From Bacillota bacterium (lineage in GTDB: Bacteria; Bacillota; Clostridia; Acetivibrionales; DTU013), in contig JAEXNT010000030.1 in NCBI GenBank assembly GCA_023439545.1, positions 62,001-126,000 on the forward strand: a DNA stretch of 64,000 bases. Direction: 5' to 3'. Numbering within the stretch: position 1 is the first letter of the stretch; each line of letters opens with the position of its first letter. Of the stretch, positions 9,146 to 18,455 are shown piece after piece. The notes beneath the pieces were generated by a model. That model had not been told where the DNA came from. It saw only the letters and a program-made list of their open reading frames with translations, and did not search any database. Both the position numbers and the translations under genes were made by a program.

Positions 9146-11632
9146 ATGAATACAAAAGTCAATAAAAGCGGAAGTTACTTGCAGAAAAAAGGCAGTATAA
9201 TAAAGCTTGAAGGCGCCGATGCCGTGTCAATAGACCTGCTGCTGCAGGGTAAGCTCGAAGTATTCATATCGCCTCTGAAAAAGGGATATCCGGTCTCATA
9301 TGAAGATCTGAAGCATAAAAGCTACCGCCTGTTTGAACTTGACCAGAACATTTTCACCGGCGTCAGCGATATACTCCAAAGCGGCGTCAATACCCTTACG
9401 CTGGCTGCTTCATCGGATTGCGGCCTTTACGCCTATGCATGCGAAAACGCGGTTGAAGCGCTGGAAGCAATAAATAACCAGAAGGATTACGGAGCTTATG
9501 TCATCAATTCCATAAGCAGCTTTATAAACAGCATGGTACAGGCAAGCCAAAAGGCTCAGGCTTACCTGAGCCGTATAAACAGCCTGCTTCAAAACCTTTG
9601 TGTCTATTACGCCGCCATTGCGGAAAAATATGAGCTGGATATCGTTCCCGGAAAGGTGGCTCAGGCCGGTTCCGAACTGATGGCGGCTATGAAGAACGAC
9701 AACATTATGATCCCGGATAATTTCAACAGGCAGTTCATTGAAACTCTCCGTCCGTATGGTGAAGATATCGGCGCCGAAAAATCGTGCTGTCTTCAGGAAG
9801 CGGAGTATTTCCTGCACCTGTTCGGCATGCAGCCCGAACTTCGGAAAACCTTCTTTGGAGCGGACAGATGCATTGCGGAAACACACATGAAAGAAGCCTC
9901 GGAATGCCTTGATCGGCTGACCGGCGGATTGGGCCTTACGCTTTGCCGGCTCGATGAAACGATAAGTCTTTTGTATAACGAAGAAAAAAACAGCAGCGTC
10001 TACGACGCTTTTATGAGAGCAGCCAAAGAAATGAAGGCAAAGGGGCTGGATTGCTCGCCTGCCGCAAATACTCTGAATTATATATACGACAAGCTCAAGG
10101 ATGTTTCAGCCTATGTCGAATTTGAATACAAGCATACCAGTCCTATCGATTTCAAATACCTTGAGCACTGCCACACCGGCGCCGTCGCATCTCTTGCCGA
10201 AGCGTCGCAGAATATTAACACTGCCTCGTCGTCCGAAGACCCCGGTGATATACGGGTCCTTCCCGAAGAATTGACGGGCAGCGTTGAAAAACTGCTGGAG
10301 TATTCTGAAATATCGGAAGAAAAAGCCACCTGCTTCATGATGAACCTTGTAGCCTTCCGAAACCTTAAAAACAAGCTTTCGACGGACGATTCCGCGAGGG
10401 AGATAAGGACGGCCATTACTGATCTTTTTTTTGAGATCTACCCCACCGTTTTTAAAAAGGCATACCGGCTCAAAGATGATTCGCGGCTTGTCAAAATGTT
10501 TCTGAAGTACGGCTATATGGACGAGAAGCTGCTCGACAACAGCCAGACAATGGCTCTTTACAAGCTTGCGGGAACTGAACGTCCTGCCGGTGTACCGAAC
10601 ATTTATTACATGAACGACTGGTTCTCGAGTATCTACTCTATGGAAAAGGACCCGTCCGTCAACAGTTTCGGGAACGATTACTACGACACCTTCCGCGAAT
10701 TGAAGAAGCAGGGAAAATACACGGACAAGGACAAAGCAAATTATGACGGTAACAAAGATGGCAGGCTGGAATTTGAAAACAGCAACATGTTCCGCCAGAA
10801 CCACAGGCTTTGCCAGGGCCAGATCTCAGTCTACTTCCCGATACTGCACCGGGATATGGCTCCATATAACCCTGTCCGTTCCGTCGTTACACCCGATATG
10901 ATCCAGGAAAGGCTGAACAGAATACTGGAAATCGATTTTGCCGCTTTCCACAGAGAGATACACTACAGGGACACTTACAAGGGTATAGAAAAAGAGATAG
11001 TGATGATGCAGGTCGTACCCGACATTATACTTATGCCGGTTTACGGGACGCGTGCGATGATGTGGCAGGAGATAACCGGAAGAGTGCGCAGCACTCCCGG
11101 AAGATTCATCATACCTGTCTTTACGGACGAAAACCTCGACGATATGATATTGAAGCTGGTCGGCAATTTCAGGTGGGAGCTTTGCAGGACGATGATGGGA
11201 GCGGCGTGGAACGACGTGAGCCAAAGCTCACTCACGTCCGAATACGCAGATTATATCCAGTTCTACAAGAAGAATCACGATTTATCAGACGATGCAAAAG
11301 AAAAGGTAAAATCGCTGATAACCAAAAATCATAATCGCCTGCGCGACATATTTACATCCGACTATGAGATATGGATAAATAATGAATCCAAGGGCAACCC
11401 GCGACTTAACAAGGTAGCCCGCGGCATATTCATAAAGCACTGCATTTTTTCCAAAGCAATCCGGACCCAGCTCGAGCAGCAGCCCATATATACGGATATG
11501 CTGACGACAGCTAAATTTCAGAGGCAGAAGCAGGCCAGAGAGTTGGAAAACCATTACAAATTATATCTCAAGACAAGCAGCGAGCTTGACACTACGCTTC
11601 AGCAGAACCTTGAGTTCTACCGGGATATGTGA
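9146..11632 (+). CDS. Large protein of unknown function with a possible cyclic-nucleotide-binding-like N-terminus
   Basis: 828 residues from the ATG at 9146, which follows GGAG by nine bases. An in-frame TTG at 9131 overlaps that ribosome site and is less likely. The first 130 residues (GSIIKLEGADAVSIDLLLQG, then LEVFIS, then a DILQSGVNTLTLAA segment) resemble the beta-barrel of CRP/cNMP-binding domains, without a clear ligand-phosphate motif. The rest is mainly helical with no motif I recognise and no signal peptide or membrane span. It is convergent with the PilZ gene. Its 3' end is followed directly by 21-bp tandem repeats. A signalling or cell-envelope role is possible, but no function is assigned. 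Confidence 0.7.
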   Translation: MNTKVNKSGSYLQKKGSIIKLEGADAVSIDLLLQGKLEVFISPLKKGYPVSYEDLKHKSYRLFELDQNIFTGVSDILQSGVNTLTLAASSDCGLYAYACENAVEALEAINNQKDYGAYVINSISSFINSMVQASQKAQAYLSRINSLLQNLCVYYAAIAEKYELDIVPGKVAQAGSELMAAMKNDNIMIPDNFNRQFIETLRPYGEDIGAEKSCCLQEAEYFLHLFGMQPELRKTFFGADRCIAETHMKEASECLDRLTGGLGLTLCRLDETISLLYNEEKNSSVYDAFMRAAKEMKAKGLDCSPAANTLNYIYDKLKDVSAYVEFEYKHTSPIDFKYLEHCHTGAVASLAEASQNINTASSSEDPGDIRVLPEELTGSVEKLLEYSEISEEKATCFMMNLVAFRNLKNKLSTDDSAREIRTAITDLFFEIYPTVFKKAYRLKDDSRLVKMFLKYGYMDEKLLDNSQTMALYKLAGTERPAGVPNIYYMNDWFSSIYSMEKDPSVNSFGNDYYDTFRELKKQGKYTDKDKANYDGNKDGRLEFENSNMFRQNHRLCQGQISVYFPILHRDMAPYNPVRSVVTPDMIQERLNRILEIDFAAFHREIHYRDTYKGIEKEIVMMQVVPDIILMPVYGTRAMMWQEITGRVRSTPGRFIIPVFTDENLDDMILKLVGNFRWELCRTMMGAAWNDVSQSSLTSEYADYIQFYKKNHDLSDDAKEKVKSLITKNHNRLRDIFTSDYEIWINNESKGNPRLNKVARGIFIKHCIFSKAIRTQLEQQPIYTDMLTTAKFQRQKQARELENHYKLYLKTSSELDTTLQQNLEFYRDM

Positions 11633-11646
11633 GACTGGAACGCAGT

Positions 11647-11688
11647 AGGAACGCAGGGACGGTTCTTAGGAACGCAGGGACGGTACTT
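11647..11688. repeat. Two 21-bp direct repeats with a GGAACGCAGGGACGG core
   Basis: Two adjacent units (11647-11667 and 11668-11688) differ at one position, and a partial third copy of the core lies just before them. They begin 15 bases after the stop codon of the 9146 gene and end just before the convergent PilZ gene. A related element with the same GAGGGACGGTTCT core is at 49806-49836. Confidence 0.85.
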
Positions 11689-11693
11689 TTGTT

Positions 11694-12305
11694 TCACCTT
11701 GCCTTTGATATCATCTTCATATATTCGCTCTTCTGCTTCAAAAGAAAATCTTCAAGCTGGTTCTTGGTAGCGACGTCATACAGGGTAAATTGCAGACCGT
11801 ATTCGAAATATTTGTCCAAATTCTTTTTCCAGACGATCTTTCCATTGAAATAGAACATGGAGCGGTCCGTAATTAGGTCTATATCGACCGGTTCGTCAAC
11901 TTCCAGGTCCGCCTGCGAGACTGCCCCCAGTCCGTACAGGCTGATATTTTTGACAATGAAGCGAAGCCTCTTGCTTGAGAACTTTTTTCTGGCGCTGACT
12001 TCCAGTGAAACGGGATATCTTTCAAATATTCGTCGTTCCTCCATTATTTCATGTTCACGCACCAATGCCGTGACTGTAGCTGAAGACCTGTCGATCCGGC
12101 TGACATCGGCCGGAATTGTCTGAAGCTGTTTTTCATGATCATAGAATATCAAAACTATCGGATCATAGACCTGAAACATATCGACTTTGCCGGAGACGGG
12201 CGCTAATTTGACTTCGGATTCTGGTGTTTCCATAACACTACATTTTAAAAGATGATCAACGCTGTAAACACTTAGTAGTAGTTCGTCCTGCTGAGTTAAG
12301 CTCAT
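11694..12305 (-). CDS. PilZ-domain protein, probable c-di-GMP receptor (YcgR-like)
   Basis: 203 residues in two domains: an N-terminal YcgR-N-like barrel (about 1-95) and a C-terminal PilZ domain. The c-di-GMP-binding signature is present: RRIFERYPV supplies the RxxxR loop near residue 105, and KNISLYGLGA supplies the N/DxSxxG motif near residue 135. In flagellated bacteria such proteins brake motility or tune exopolysaccharide output when c-di-GMP rises. No flagellar genes are in the window, so the target is unknown. It is a single gene, divergent from nothing and upstream of serS only by position. Confidence 0.85.
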   Translation of the reverse strand: MSLTQQDELLLSVYSVDHLLKCSVMETPESEVKLAPVSGKVDMFQVYDPIVLIFYDHEKQLQTIPADVSRIDRSSATVTALVREHEIMEERRIFERYPVSLEVSARKKFSSKRLRFIVKNISLYGLGAVSQADLEVDEPVDIDLITDRSMFYFNGKIVWKKNLDKYFEYGLQFTLYDVATKNQLEDFLLKQKSEYMKMISKAR

Positions 12306-12381
12306 GTTTCCTCCAGAAATGATAGATTACATTAGCACGTCTATATCTCTCTATGAACCCATTTTATCAAAAGGAAGAAGC

Positions 12382-13701
12382 TTATTCAATAGAACCTCTG
12401 CCATATTCCATCGGTTCCTGTTCGACGGCTGTCTTTGGACCGATCCTTTCCCTGCCGTTCATATAAGGTCTCAGCACCTCCGGTATTGTAACGCTTCCGT
12501 CCGCATTCTGGCAATTCTCGAGCAAAGGAATCAGTATCCTTGGAGATGCTATGCCTGTATTGTTCAGCGTGTAAACATATTTCAGCGAGCCATCCTTATC
12601 TCTGTACCTGATATTGGAACGTCTGGCTTGGAAATCGTTCAGCGTTGAGCATGAATGTGTTTCACAATAAGCGCCTCTGCTAGGCATCCAGGTTTCGACC
12701 TCATGCTTCCTGACCTGCCCGATGCCTATCTCGCCTGTGCATGCCAGCGCAACCCTGTATGGAAGCTTGAGAGCCTTCAATATATCCTCGGTATTGTTCA
12801 GTATCTCGTAATGCAGCTTTTCAGCTTCAGCGTCATCATTTCTGCATATGATCACCTGCTCGACCTTTTGGAACTGGTGGACCCTGTAAAGCCCCCTGGT
12901 ATCCTTTCCGTATGTGCCGGCCTCGCGTCTGAAACAGGTCGAGTAGCCGGCGTATTTCTTCGGAAGCTCCTCCGCTTCCAATATCTCGTTTTGGTGATAG
13001 GAAACGAGAGATACCTCCGACGTCCCAATAAGGAACAGATCGTCCTCGGGCAGTTTATACGCCTGTTCCCTGCCCAGCGGAAAATATCCCGTGCCCTGCA
13101 TCGCGCTCTCTCTTACCATCAGCGGTACCGTCATAGGGGTGAAGCCCCTGGCTGTGAGCATGTCGATAACGAACCGGCATATTGCCATTTCAAGCAGGAC
13201 GCCTTCATTTTTTAGAAAATACGACCTGCTGCCGGCAAATTTTACAGCCCGTGGTATGTCCACAATCTCAAGGCTTTCTGCCAATTCGATATGGTCCTTC
13301 GGAGCAAAACCGAAGTCGGGCTTCACACCCCACCTCCTTATCTCGACGTTGTCTTCTTCACCTTTCCCCAGCGGTACATCAGGCATCGGAACACTTGGGA
13401 CGGTAAGCATGATGCGGTCGAATTCGTCTTTGGCCTGTGAAAGGGAGCCTTCGATCAACGCCAGTTCCTCCTTGATCTCCCTTACACGCCCTATTGCAGC
13501 TATCTTCTCTTCGGCTGCAAGCATTTGCGTCTGCTTTGAAATATTGTTCCTCTCGGATCTTAGTTTGTCTGCGACGACAGTCAAATTCCTGATCCTGACG
13601 TCCATATCCAGCAGTCTGTCGACATCGGTATTTATAAGCTTGTCCGCTGCCGCCTTCTTTACTATTTCGGGGTTGGTCCTGATATAATTGATATCCAGCA
13701 T
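12382..13701 (-). CDS. serS: Seryl-tRNA synthetase
   Basis: 439 residues. The start is the ATG at 13701, seven bases after AAGGAGG, and not the preceding in-frame TTG. An N-terminal coiled-coil tRNA-binding arm (about residues 30-105, including IRNLTVVADKLRSERN) is followed by a class II catalytic core with motif 2 (STCFRREAGTYGKDTRGLYRVHQF) and motif 3 (IASPRILIPLLEN). It charges tRNA-Ser in the cytosol. Expression is controlled by the T-box leader directly upstream, so it should rise when uncharged tRNA-Ser accumulates. Confidence 0.96.
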   Translation of the reverse strand: MLDINYIRTNPEIVKKAAADKLINTDVDRLLDMDVRIRNLTVVADKLRSERNNISKQTQMLAAEEKIAAIGRVREIKEELALIEGSLSQAKDEFDRIMLTVPSVPMPDVPLGKGEEDNVEIRRWGVKPDFGFAPKDHIELAESLEIVDIPRAVKFAGSRSYFLKNEGVLLEMAICRFVIDMLTARGFTPMTVPLMVRESAMQGTGYFPLGREQAYKLPEDDLFLIGTSEVSLVSYHQNEILEAEELPKKYAGYSTCFRREAGTYGKDTRGLYRVHQFQKVEQVIICRNDDAEAEKLHYEILNNTEDILKALKLPYRVALACTGEIGIGQVRKHEVETWMPSRGAYCETHSCSTLNDFQARRSNIRYRDKDGSLKYVYTLNNTGIASPRILIPLLENCQNADGSVTIPEVLRPYMNGRERIGPKTAVEQEPMEYGRGSIE

Positions 13702-13704
13702 CAA

Positions 13705-13960
13705 AGTCCCTCCTTATGATATAAAAAACTCTCACCCCTGAAATCATCAGGGACGAGAGTTTTACCCGCGATACCACCCACATTGACCGTGAAACCGGTC
13801 CTGCTCAAAGCGCTGTAACCGGCGTGCCGGCCCGGTTCGTCACCGGGATCTCGGGAGCGGAAGTTCCACATGCCCGGGCCGGTTTTCACCCGCAGCCGGC
13901 TCTCTGGGACCTGGTATATGGATTTTCTCCTTCATCGACAAATTCATTGCTTCCTATATT
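13705..13960 (-). promoter_or_regulatory. T-box riboswitch of serS (Ser specifier TCC)
   Basis: All key T-box elements can be read on the minus strand: the GA motif (GATGAAGGAGAA), the AG bulge (AGAGAG), the distal loop (GGGTGAAA), a specifier loop with TCC at 13861-13859 (a Ser codon, followed by purine G and the stem CTCC), the T-box GGGTGGTATCGCGGG (13779-13765), and a terminator hairpin with an A/T-rich tail (13763-13723). Uncharged tRNA-Ser should pair with both specifier and T-box to form the antiterminator and allow serS transcription. The specifier was assigned by analogy with the tyrS leader in this window. Confidence 0.92.
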
Positions 13961-13967
13961 TTCAACT

Positions 13968-13996
13968 ATTCTATACCATCGTTCATGTTTTTGCAA
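13968..13996 (-). promoter_or_regulatory. Promoter of the serS leader
   Basis: TTGCAA (13996-13991) and TAGAAT (13973-13968) are separated by exactly 17 bp, a good SigA-type promoter. The transcript would start near 13961, just ahead of T-box stem I. Confidence 0.7.
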
Positions 13997-14014
13997 GGTA
14001 TATTAGCCTTTATA

Positions 14015-14944
14015 TCAAGCCGTAATGCCCTCCCTGCTGAAAAGGACACTGAGATTCCGCGGCAAGGCACTGAGATAATCTCTCATGTTGAGCTTATCGA
14101 TTTTTTGCGCAAGTTCCTCCGGCAGTTGTTCGAACTTGACCCCGGAGAGCAGCAGCCCCGTCTCTTCCTCTGTAAATTCGATCGTTTCGGATATATCGTT
14201 GATATATTGCCTGTTTACGGGGCAGACCAACTGGCAGCGCGTACACCCCACGACAGAATTATGCGCAGATTCGTCGACCCACTCCGGAAAATCATATTCG
14301 CCGCCGGCTTCATTGAAATATGTAAGGCAGCGTTCATTATCAACAAGAAATCTGTCCGGTCTAATCGCCGCAGTCGGGCAATTGTTCAGGCAGGCTTTGC
14401 AGGTCTTGCATTCCTCCATCTGCCGTATCTCATGCAGGTCACATCCGGTACAGGGGATATCGGAGATAAAGGAAGACAGTGTTACAAAGCTTCCAAACCC
14501 GTCAACATAACAGATATTGTTCCTTCCGTATACACCTAGTCCGGATCTCGCAGCCAGCCATTTTCTGGGTAATTCCTGAGCGGACTCCACATGGTACCCG
14601 GCCGGGTTCACAAGTCCGTTCAGTAGCTTTTCAAGGGCTACCGGGGCAGAATTGTAGTCGACATATGTAGAAGGTATCCTTAGAGGTATCCTTTTTCCCT
14701 TGAAATCGAATTTTACCGTAACTGTCGAAGGGCTGGGCGTTGCTACAATAATAACAGACCTGACCCATGCGTCGGGTAAACTGAAGTTGAAAACATTCCT
14801 GACCAGATGTTCCTGGAAATTGTTCAGGAATCCACATTCCCCGAGAGCTTTGGCATCCTGCCTGATATACTCGTAATAAGATGCAGGAATTATCTCGGCT
14901 TTATAACCCAATCCCAGCATTTCATTTTTTATGAGCTGTTCCAT
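14015..14944 (-). CDS. QueG-like double 4Fe-4S protein
   Basis: 309 residues from the ATG at 14944, which has a GGAG site 7 bases upstream. A longer in-frame reading to 15001 lacks one. Residues about 1-170 resemble the DUF1730 region of epoxyqueuosine reductases. A bacterial-type diferredoxin follows, with CKTCKACLNNCP and then CTRCQLVCP, plus an extra CTGC just before it. QueG reduces epoxyqueuosine in tRNA using cobalamin and Fe-S clusters. The usual C-terminal HEAT-like extension is short here, so this may be a paralogue with another substrate. It stands alone, divergent from the amtB leader. Confidence 0.75.
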   Translation of the reverse strand: MEQLIKNEMLGLGYKAEIIPASYYEYIRQDAKALGECGFLNNFQEHLVRNVFNFSLPDAWVRSVIIVATPSPSTVTVKFDFKGKRIPLRIPSTYVDYNSAPVALEKLLNGLVNPAGYHVESAQELPRKWLAARSGLGVYGRNNICYVDGFGSFVTLSSFISDIPCTGCDLHEIRQMEECKTCKACLNNCPTAAIRPDRFLVDNERCLTYFNEAGGEYDFPEWVDESAHNSVVGCTRCQLVCPVNRQYINDISETIEFTEEETGLLLSGVKFEQLPEELAQKIDKLNMRDYLSALPRNLSVLFSREGITA

Positions 14945-15132
14945 AACCTTCTCCTTATAACGAAATTGTAAATAACCCAATTGCTGGTGGTCTTGTTTCA
15001 TGCATATTATATATCAGCAAAGGTATATTCACAATATATTCCACCCTGGTAGTTAAAAGCGGCAATCGGGATGTGAAAAAATATCGGCAAAAAATCCCCT
15101 GCAAGTTTTTTAAAACATCTTGCATTTTTAGG

Positions 15133-15233
15133 TATGTCGTAGTATAATCAGCACAAATATATTTATATGGTTTTGAGATAAGTAATGGCGCTTATCAGGA
15201 GAATACATCCCTGATAATGCGCCTTTTTATTTT
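15133..15233 (+). promoter_or_regulatory. amtB leader: promoter -10, possible antiterminator and terminator
   Basis: The 379-base gap before amtB holds a TATAAT at 15133-15138 and then a strong terminator: GGCGC-TTATCAGG (from 15187) pairs with CCTGATAA-TGCGCC (to 15223), followed by TTTTTATTTT. A competing stem is visible: GATAAG (15177-15182) can pair with CTTATC (15191-15196), which uses bases of the terminator's 5' arm. The two structures exclude each other, as in transcription attenuators. ANTAR-type antiterminators act on nitrogen-gene leaders in clostridia, but the terminator loop here is larger than the six-base loop expected of such targets. Confidence 0.55.
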
Positions 15234-15323
15234 GTTCGGAGCCGTATTGAGGTAAGCGCTCAGAGCTCTATCTTGCGTAGAAGTAGATAAATAGAAAATA
15301 ATAGAAGGAAGTAGGGGATCATA

Positions 15324-16670
15324 ATGAAATTGAAACTTTTGAGCCTATCGGTTTCACTTTTTACAATTTTGTCCTTATCATCAACAGCATTTGCAGCCGA
15401 CTCGTCTCCGATCGATACCGGCGATTCGTCGTTCATGTTTGTCTCAACCATACTGGTGTTTCTTATGACTCCGGGATTGGCGCTGTTTTACGGAGGCATG
15501 GTGAGAAAAAAGAACGTTCTCGGAACAATGCTGCACTCCTTTACCATCATGGGACTGATATCGATACAGTGGATACTTATCGGCTACACTATTGCATTCG
15601 GTCCCGACGCATTCGGCGGACTTCTGGGAAATATGAGCTTTGCCGGTTTCAATGGCGTAGGCGGCGATCCTTCATCCTATGCAGCTACGATACCGCATGA
15701 ACTATTCGCATTGTATCAGATGATGTTTGCAATCATTACTCCAGCCCTTATCACGGGCGCGTTTGCAGAAAGAATAAAATTCCCGGTATTTCTGATATTT
15801 ACACTTGCCTGGGCCACATTGGTATATGATCCGTTGGCGCACTGGGTCTGGGGCGCGGGCGGCTGGCTCTCCAAAATGGGCGCGCTCGACTTCGCAGGCG
15901 GCACGGTCGTACACATAAGCTCGGGAATATCCGGTCTGGTAGCCTGTATAATGATCGGCAAGCGCAAGGGTCACGGCAAGGTCCCGATGGCTCCGCACAA
16001 TATCCCGTTTGTCCTGATAGGCGCCGCGTTGCTGTGGTTCGGCTGGTTCGGTTTCAACGGGGGCAGCGCTCTAACTATGAACGGACTTGCAATAAGCGCA
16101 TTTGCCACCACAAATACGGCAGCCGCATCGGCATTGCTCTCATGGGTCATAATAGAATGGATGCAGCACGGAAAGCCGACACTGCTCGGCGCTGCAACAG
16201 GCGCGGTAGTAGGCCTTGTAGCCATAACTCCGGCAGCGGGCTTTGTCGGTATCGTACCCGCCATAATCATAGGCCTGGCTGTCAGTCCGATATGCTACTT
16301 CGCAATAAGCGTGCTAAAGGCCAAATTCGGCTATGATGACGCGCTCGATGCGTTCGGGTGCCACGGGGTGGGCGGAATCTGGGGAGCAATAGCGACCGGG
16401 CTGTTTGCAGACCAGAGAATCAACTCCTACGCCCGCTTTAATGGACTGTTTGTCGGCGGAGGTTTCACACAGCTTGGGATCCAGATTGTTGCAGTAATCG
16501 TTACTTTAGTATTTGCAGCAGGCTTGTCGTTCCTTATCCTGAAATCCATATCGCTCTTCACGAGCCTCCGGGTTACTGAAAAAGAGGAGGAAGACGGTCT
16601 TGATATCTCACAGCATGGCGAAGACGCATACCCTCAGTTTTCAGCACAGGAAACCTTCAACATAATATAG
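15324..16670 (+). CDS. amtB: Ammonium transporter
   Basis: 448 residues with a cleavable signal peptide (MKLKLLSLSVSLF, then STAFAADSS), as in Amt proteins with an extracytoplasmic N-terminus. Eleven hydrophobic spans follow. Recognisable Amt sequences are TPGLALFYGGMVRKKNVLGT near the start, GAFAERIKFP, DFAGGTVVHISSGISGL, and DALDAFGCHGVGGIWGAIATG carrying the second pore His. It moves ammonium into the cell under nitrogen limitation. The PII gene follows by 36 bases, so GlnK would gate the channel. An attenuator-like leader precedes it. Confidence 0.96.
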   Translation: MKLKLLSLSVSLFTILSLSSTAFAADSSPIDTGDSSFMFVSTILVFLMTPGLALFYGGMVRKKNVLGTMLHSFTIMGLISIQWILIGYTIAFGPDAFGGLLGNMSFAGFNGVGGDPSSYAATIPHELFALYQMMFAIITPALITGAFAERIKFPVFLIFTLAWATLVYDPLAHWVWGAGGWLSKMGALDFAGGTVVHISSGISGLVACIMIGKRKGHGKVPMAPHNIPFVLIGAALLWFGWFGFNGGSALTMNGLAISAFATTNTAAASALLSWVIIEWMQHGKPTLLGAATGAVVGLVAITPAAGFVGIVPAIIIGLAVSPICYFAISVLKAKFGYDDALDAFGCHGVGGIWGAIATGLFADQRINSYARFNGLFVGGGFTQLGIQIVAVIVTLVFAAGLSFLILKSISLFTSLRVTEKEEEDGLDISQHGEDAYPQFSAQETFNII

Positions 16671-16706
16671 TCCTTAACATTATACCGATTGGAAAGGGAT
16701 GCCATT

Positions 16707-17045
16707 ATGAAAAAGATAGAGGCGGTCATCAGACCGGCAAAACTGGAAGAAGTAAAGGAAGCTTTGAACGAGTTTAACATAAACGGGATCACCGTCAGCC
16801 AGGTAATGGGCTGCGGGCTTCAAAAAGGACGCAAGGAATACATCAGGGGTGTTGAAGTTACACTTAATCTCCTTCCGAAAATAAAGATCGAGATAGTTAC
16901 GGACGAAAAGCGCCTGAATGAAATCCTGGATATCATAACGAAGGTATCCAGGACTGGAGAAGTCGGCGACGGTAAAATCTTCGTACATGATATCGAAGAC
17001 GCTATACGTATCCGGACTGGCGAACGCGGGGAGTCAGCCCTCTGA
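16707..17045 (+). CDS. glnK: Nitrogen regulatory protein PII (GlnK type)
   Basis: 112 residues from the ATG at 16707, the standard PII length. The longer in-frame start at 16689 lacks a ribosome site. It opens with MKKIEAVIRPAKLEEVKEAL, then has the T-loop region (QKGRKEYIRGVEVTLNLLPK) and the C-terminal signature TGEVGDGKIFVHDIEDAIRIRTGE. It is a trimeric sensor of 2-oxoglutarate and ATP/ADP that plugs AmtB when nitrogen is plentiful. It is co-transcribed with amtB and convergent with the PBP gene, whose stop it overlaps by 12 bases. Confidence 0.95.
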   Translation: MKKIEAVIRPAKLEEVKEALNEFNINGITVSQVMGCGLQKGRKEYIRGVEVTLNLLPKIKIEIVTDEKRLNEILDIITKVSRTGEVGDGKIFVHDIEDAIRIRTGERGESAL

Positions 17046-18455
17046 CAAGCCTAACCGCATTAATTCCCTCGCGATGGGCGCGGCGGCCTTGCCGCCCGTC
17101 GAGCCGCCGTACTCGAGTACGACGGCAACGGCTACCTGGGGATCGTCCGCAGGAGCAAAACTGATAAACCAGGCATGCTCCCTGTTTTTTTGAATACCGC
17201 TTAGTTCGTTTTCAGCCGTGCCTGATTTCCCCGCCACCTTTACCCCTTTTATTGCTGCACTCTTACCCGTTCCTGTTTTTACTACACCTTGCATCATACT
17301 ATTGACTTCGGCAGCAATCTCAGGGGAAGTCAGCCGGCTGAACACTTCCTGCTGGGCGGTCCTGATCACGGTATCGTTCGGAGAAACAACCCGTTCCACC
17401 AGGTAAGGCTTCATAATGACGCCGTCATTCGCGATACCGGATGCTATCATTGCCATAAACAACGGAGTCACCTGCAGCCTGCCCTGCCCTATTCCTACAG
17501 CCGCAAGATCGGTCTTGCCCATGGTCTTGTATGGGAAACGGCTGGCGCCGGTATTGATATCGAAAGGGATATCGCGATTCATTCCCGCCCGTGCGGCAAT
17601 ATCCCTGATGTTTTTCTCGCCCAGCTCGACTCCGATCTGTGAGAACACTACGTTGCTGGAAACTGCAAGTGCGCCCGGCATATCTATATCGCCGTACGCT
17701 TCCCTGGTATAATTGCTTATTTTCATGCCGTCTATTACTATACTTCCATTGTCGTCATAAATCCCCGAGCCGACGCCGTTTTCAAGGGCCGCAGCGGAAA
17801 TCAGCACCTTGAAGGTGGAACCGGGCGCATAAAGCCCCTGTGTTGCACGCGGGAGGAATGGATGATCTTCGGATTCGACCATCTCCTGCCAGTTTTGCTC
17901 AAGCTTCTTACTGCCCGGATCGAAGTCGGGCTTGCTAACCATTGCCAGAACCTCGCCTGTCCTGGGCCGCATAACGACGATTGCCCCTTTTCTGCTGCCC
18001 AGGAGTTGACCAGCTTTTTTTTGAAGCTTGTGATCCAGTGTCAGGCACAGGTCGTTTCCCGTTTTCTGTTCGCCCTCCAGAAGGTTCCTGAGGCCTGTAA
18101 TCGGCGAAAACTCCCATATGTTGAGGAGTTCGTTGTTATACTGCGCCTCAAGCTGCGATTTGCCGTAAGCTCTTGAATTGTATCCGATGACCTGGCTGTA
18201 AAGCCTTCCGTATGGGTAAACGCGCTCCTGTTTGCTGCCGGCACCCTTGCTGTATGCCAGTACCGTCCCGTTCCTGTCAAGGATGCTCCCCCTCTGGGTG
18301 GTGTCCTCCTGTTCCCATTGGCGCCGGTTATATGAACTGGACATTATCCTGTCCTTCTCGAATATCTCGAAATAAGTCAGATAGACGATTATGGAGAGAA
18401 AAAGAAAGCACATGAGTATGAGGACGTGCACGATCCTCCTGTTTTGCTTCTCCAT
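17034..18455 (-). CDS. Penicillin-binding protein, transpeptidase (PbpA/PBP2 type)
   Basis: 473 residues. One N-terminal membrane anchor (about residues 9-29), a short dimerisation region, then a DD-transpeptidase domain with STFK (in GLYAPGSTFKVLIS), SSN (AVSSNVVFSQ) and KSGT (VAGKSGTAENE). It cross-links peptidoglycan outside the membrane. It is the third gene of an FHA-FtsW/RodA-PBP operon, with TGATG overlap to the ftsW-like gene. SEDS polymerase plus PBP pairs work together as a glycan polymerase and cross-linker. Confidence 0.93.
   Translation of the reverse strand: MEKQNRRIVHVLILMCFLFLSIIVYLTYFEIFEKDRIMSSSYNRRQWEQEDTTQRGSILDRNGTVLAYSKGAGSKQERVYPYGRLYSQVIGYNSRAYGKSQLEAQYNNELLNIWEFSPITGLRNLLEGEQKTGNDLCLTLDHKLQKKAGQLLGSRKGAIVVMRPRTGEVLAMVSKPDFDPGSKKLEQNWQEMVESEDHPFLPRATQGLYAPGSTFKVLISAAALENGVGSGIYDDNGSIVIDGMKISNYTREAYGDIDMPGALAVSSNVVFSQIGVELGEKNIRDIAARAGMNRDIPFDINTGASRFPYKTMGKTDLAAVGIGQGRLQVTPLFMAMIASGIANDGVIMKPYLVERVVSPNDTVIRTAQQEVFSRLTSPEIAAEVNSMMQGVVKTGTGKSAAIKGVKVAGKSGTAENELSGIQKNREHAWFISFAPADDPQVAVAVVLEYGGSTGGKAAAPIARELMRLGLSEG

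Noticed and set aside
14945..15001. N-terminal extension of the QueG-like protein
   Set aside because: The extension lacks a ribosome site and the internal ATG at 14944 has GGAG at the right distance.
15120..15138. Sigma-54 promoter ahead of amtB
   Set aside because: TTGCA is present but the GG element 5-bp upstream is missing.
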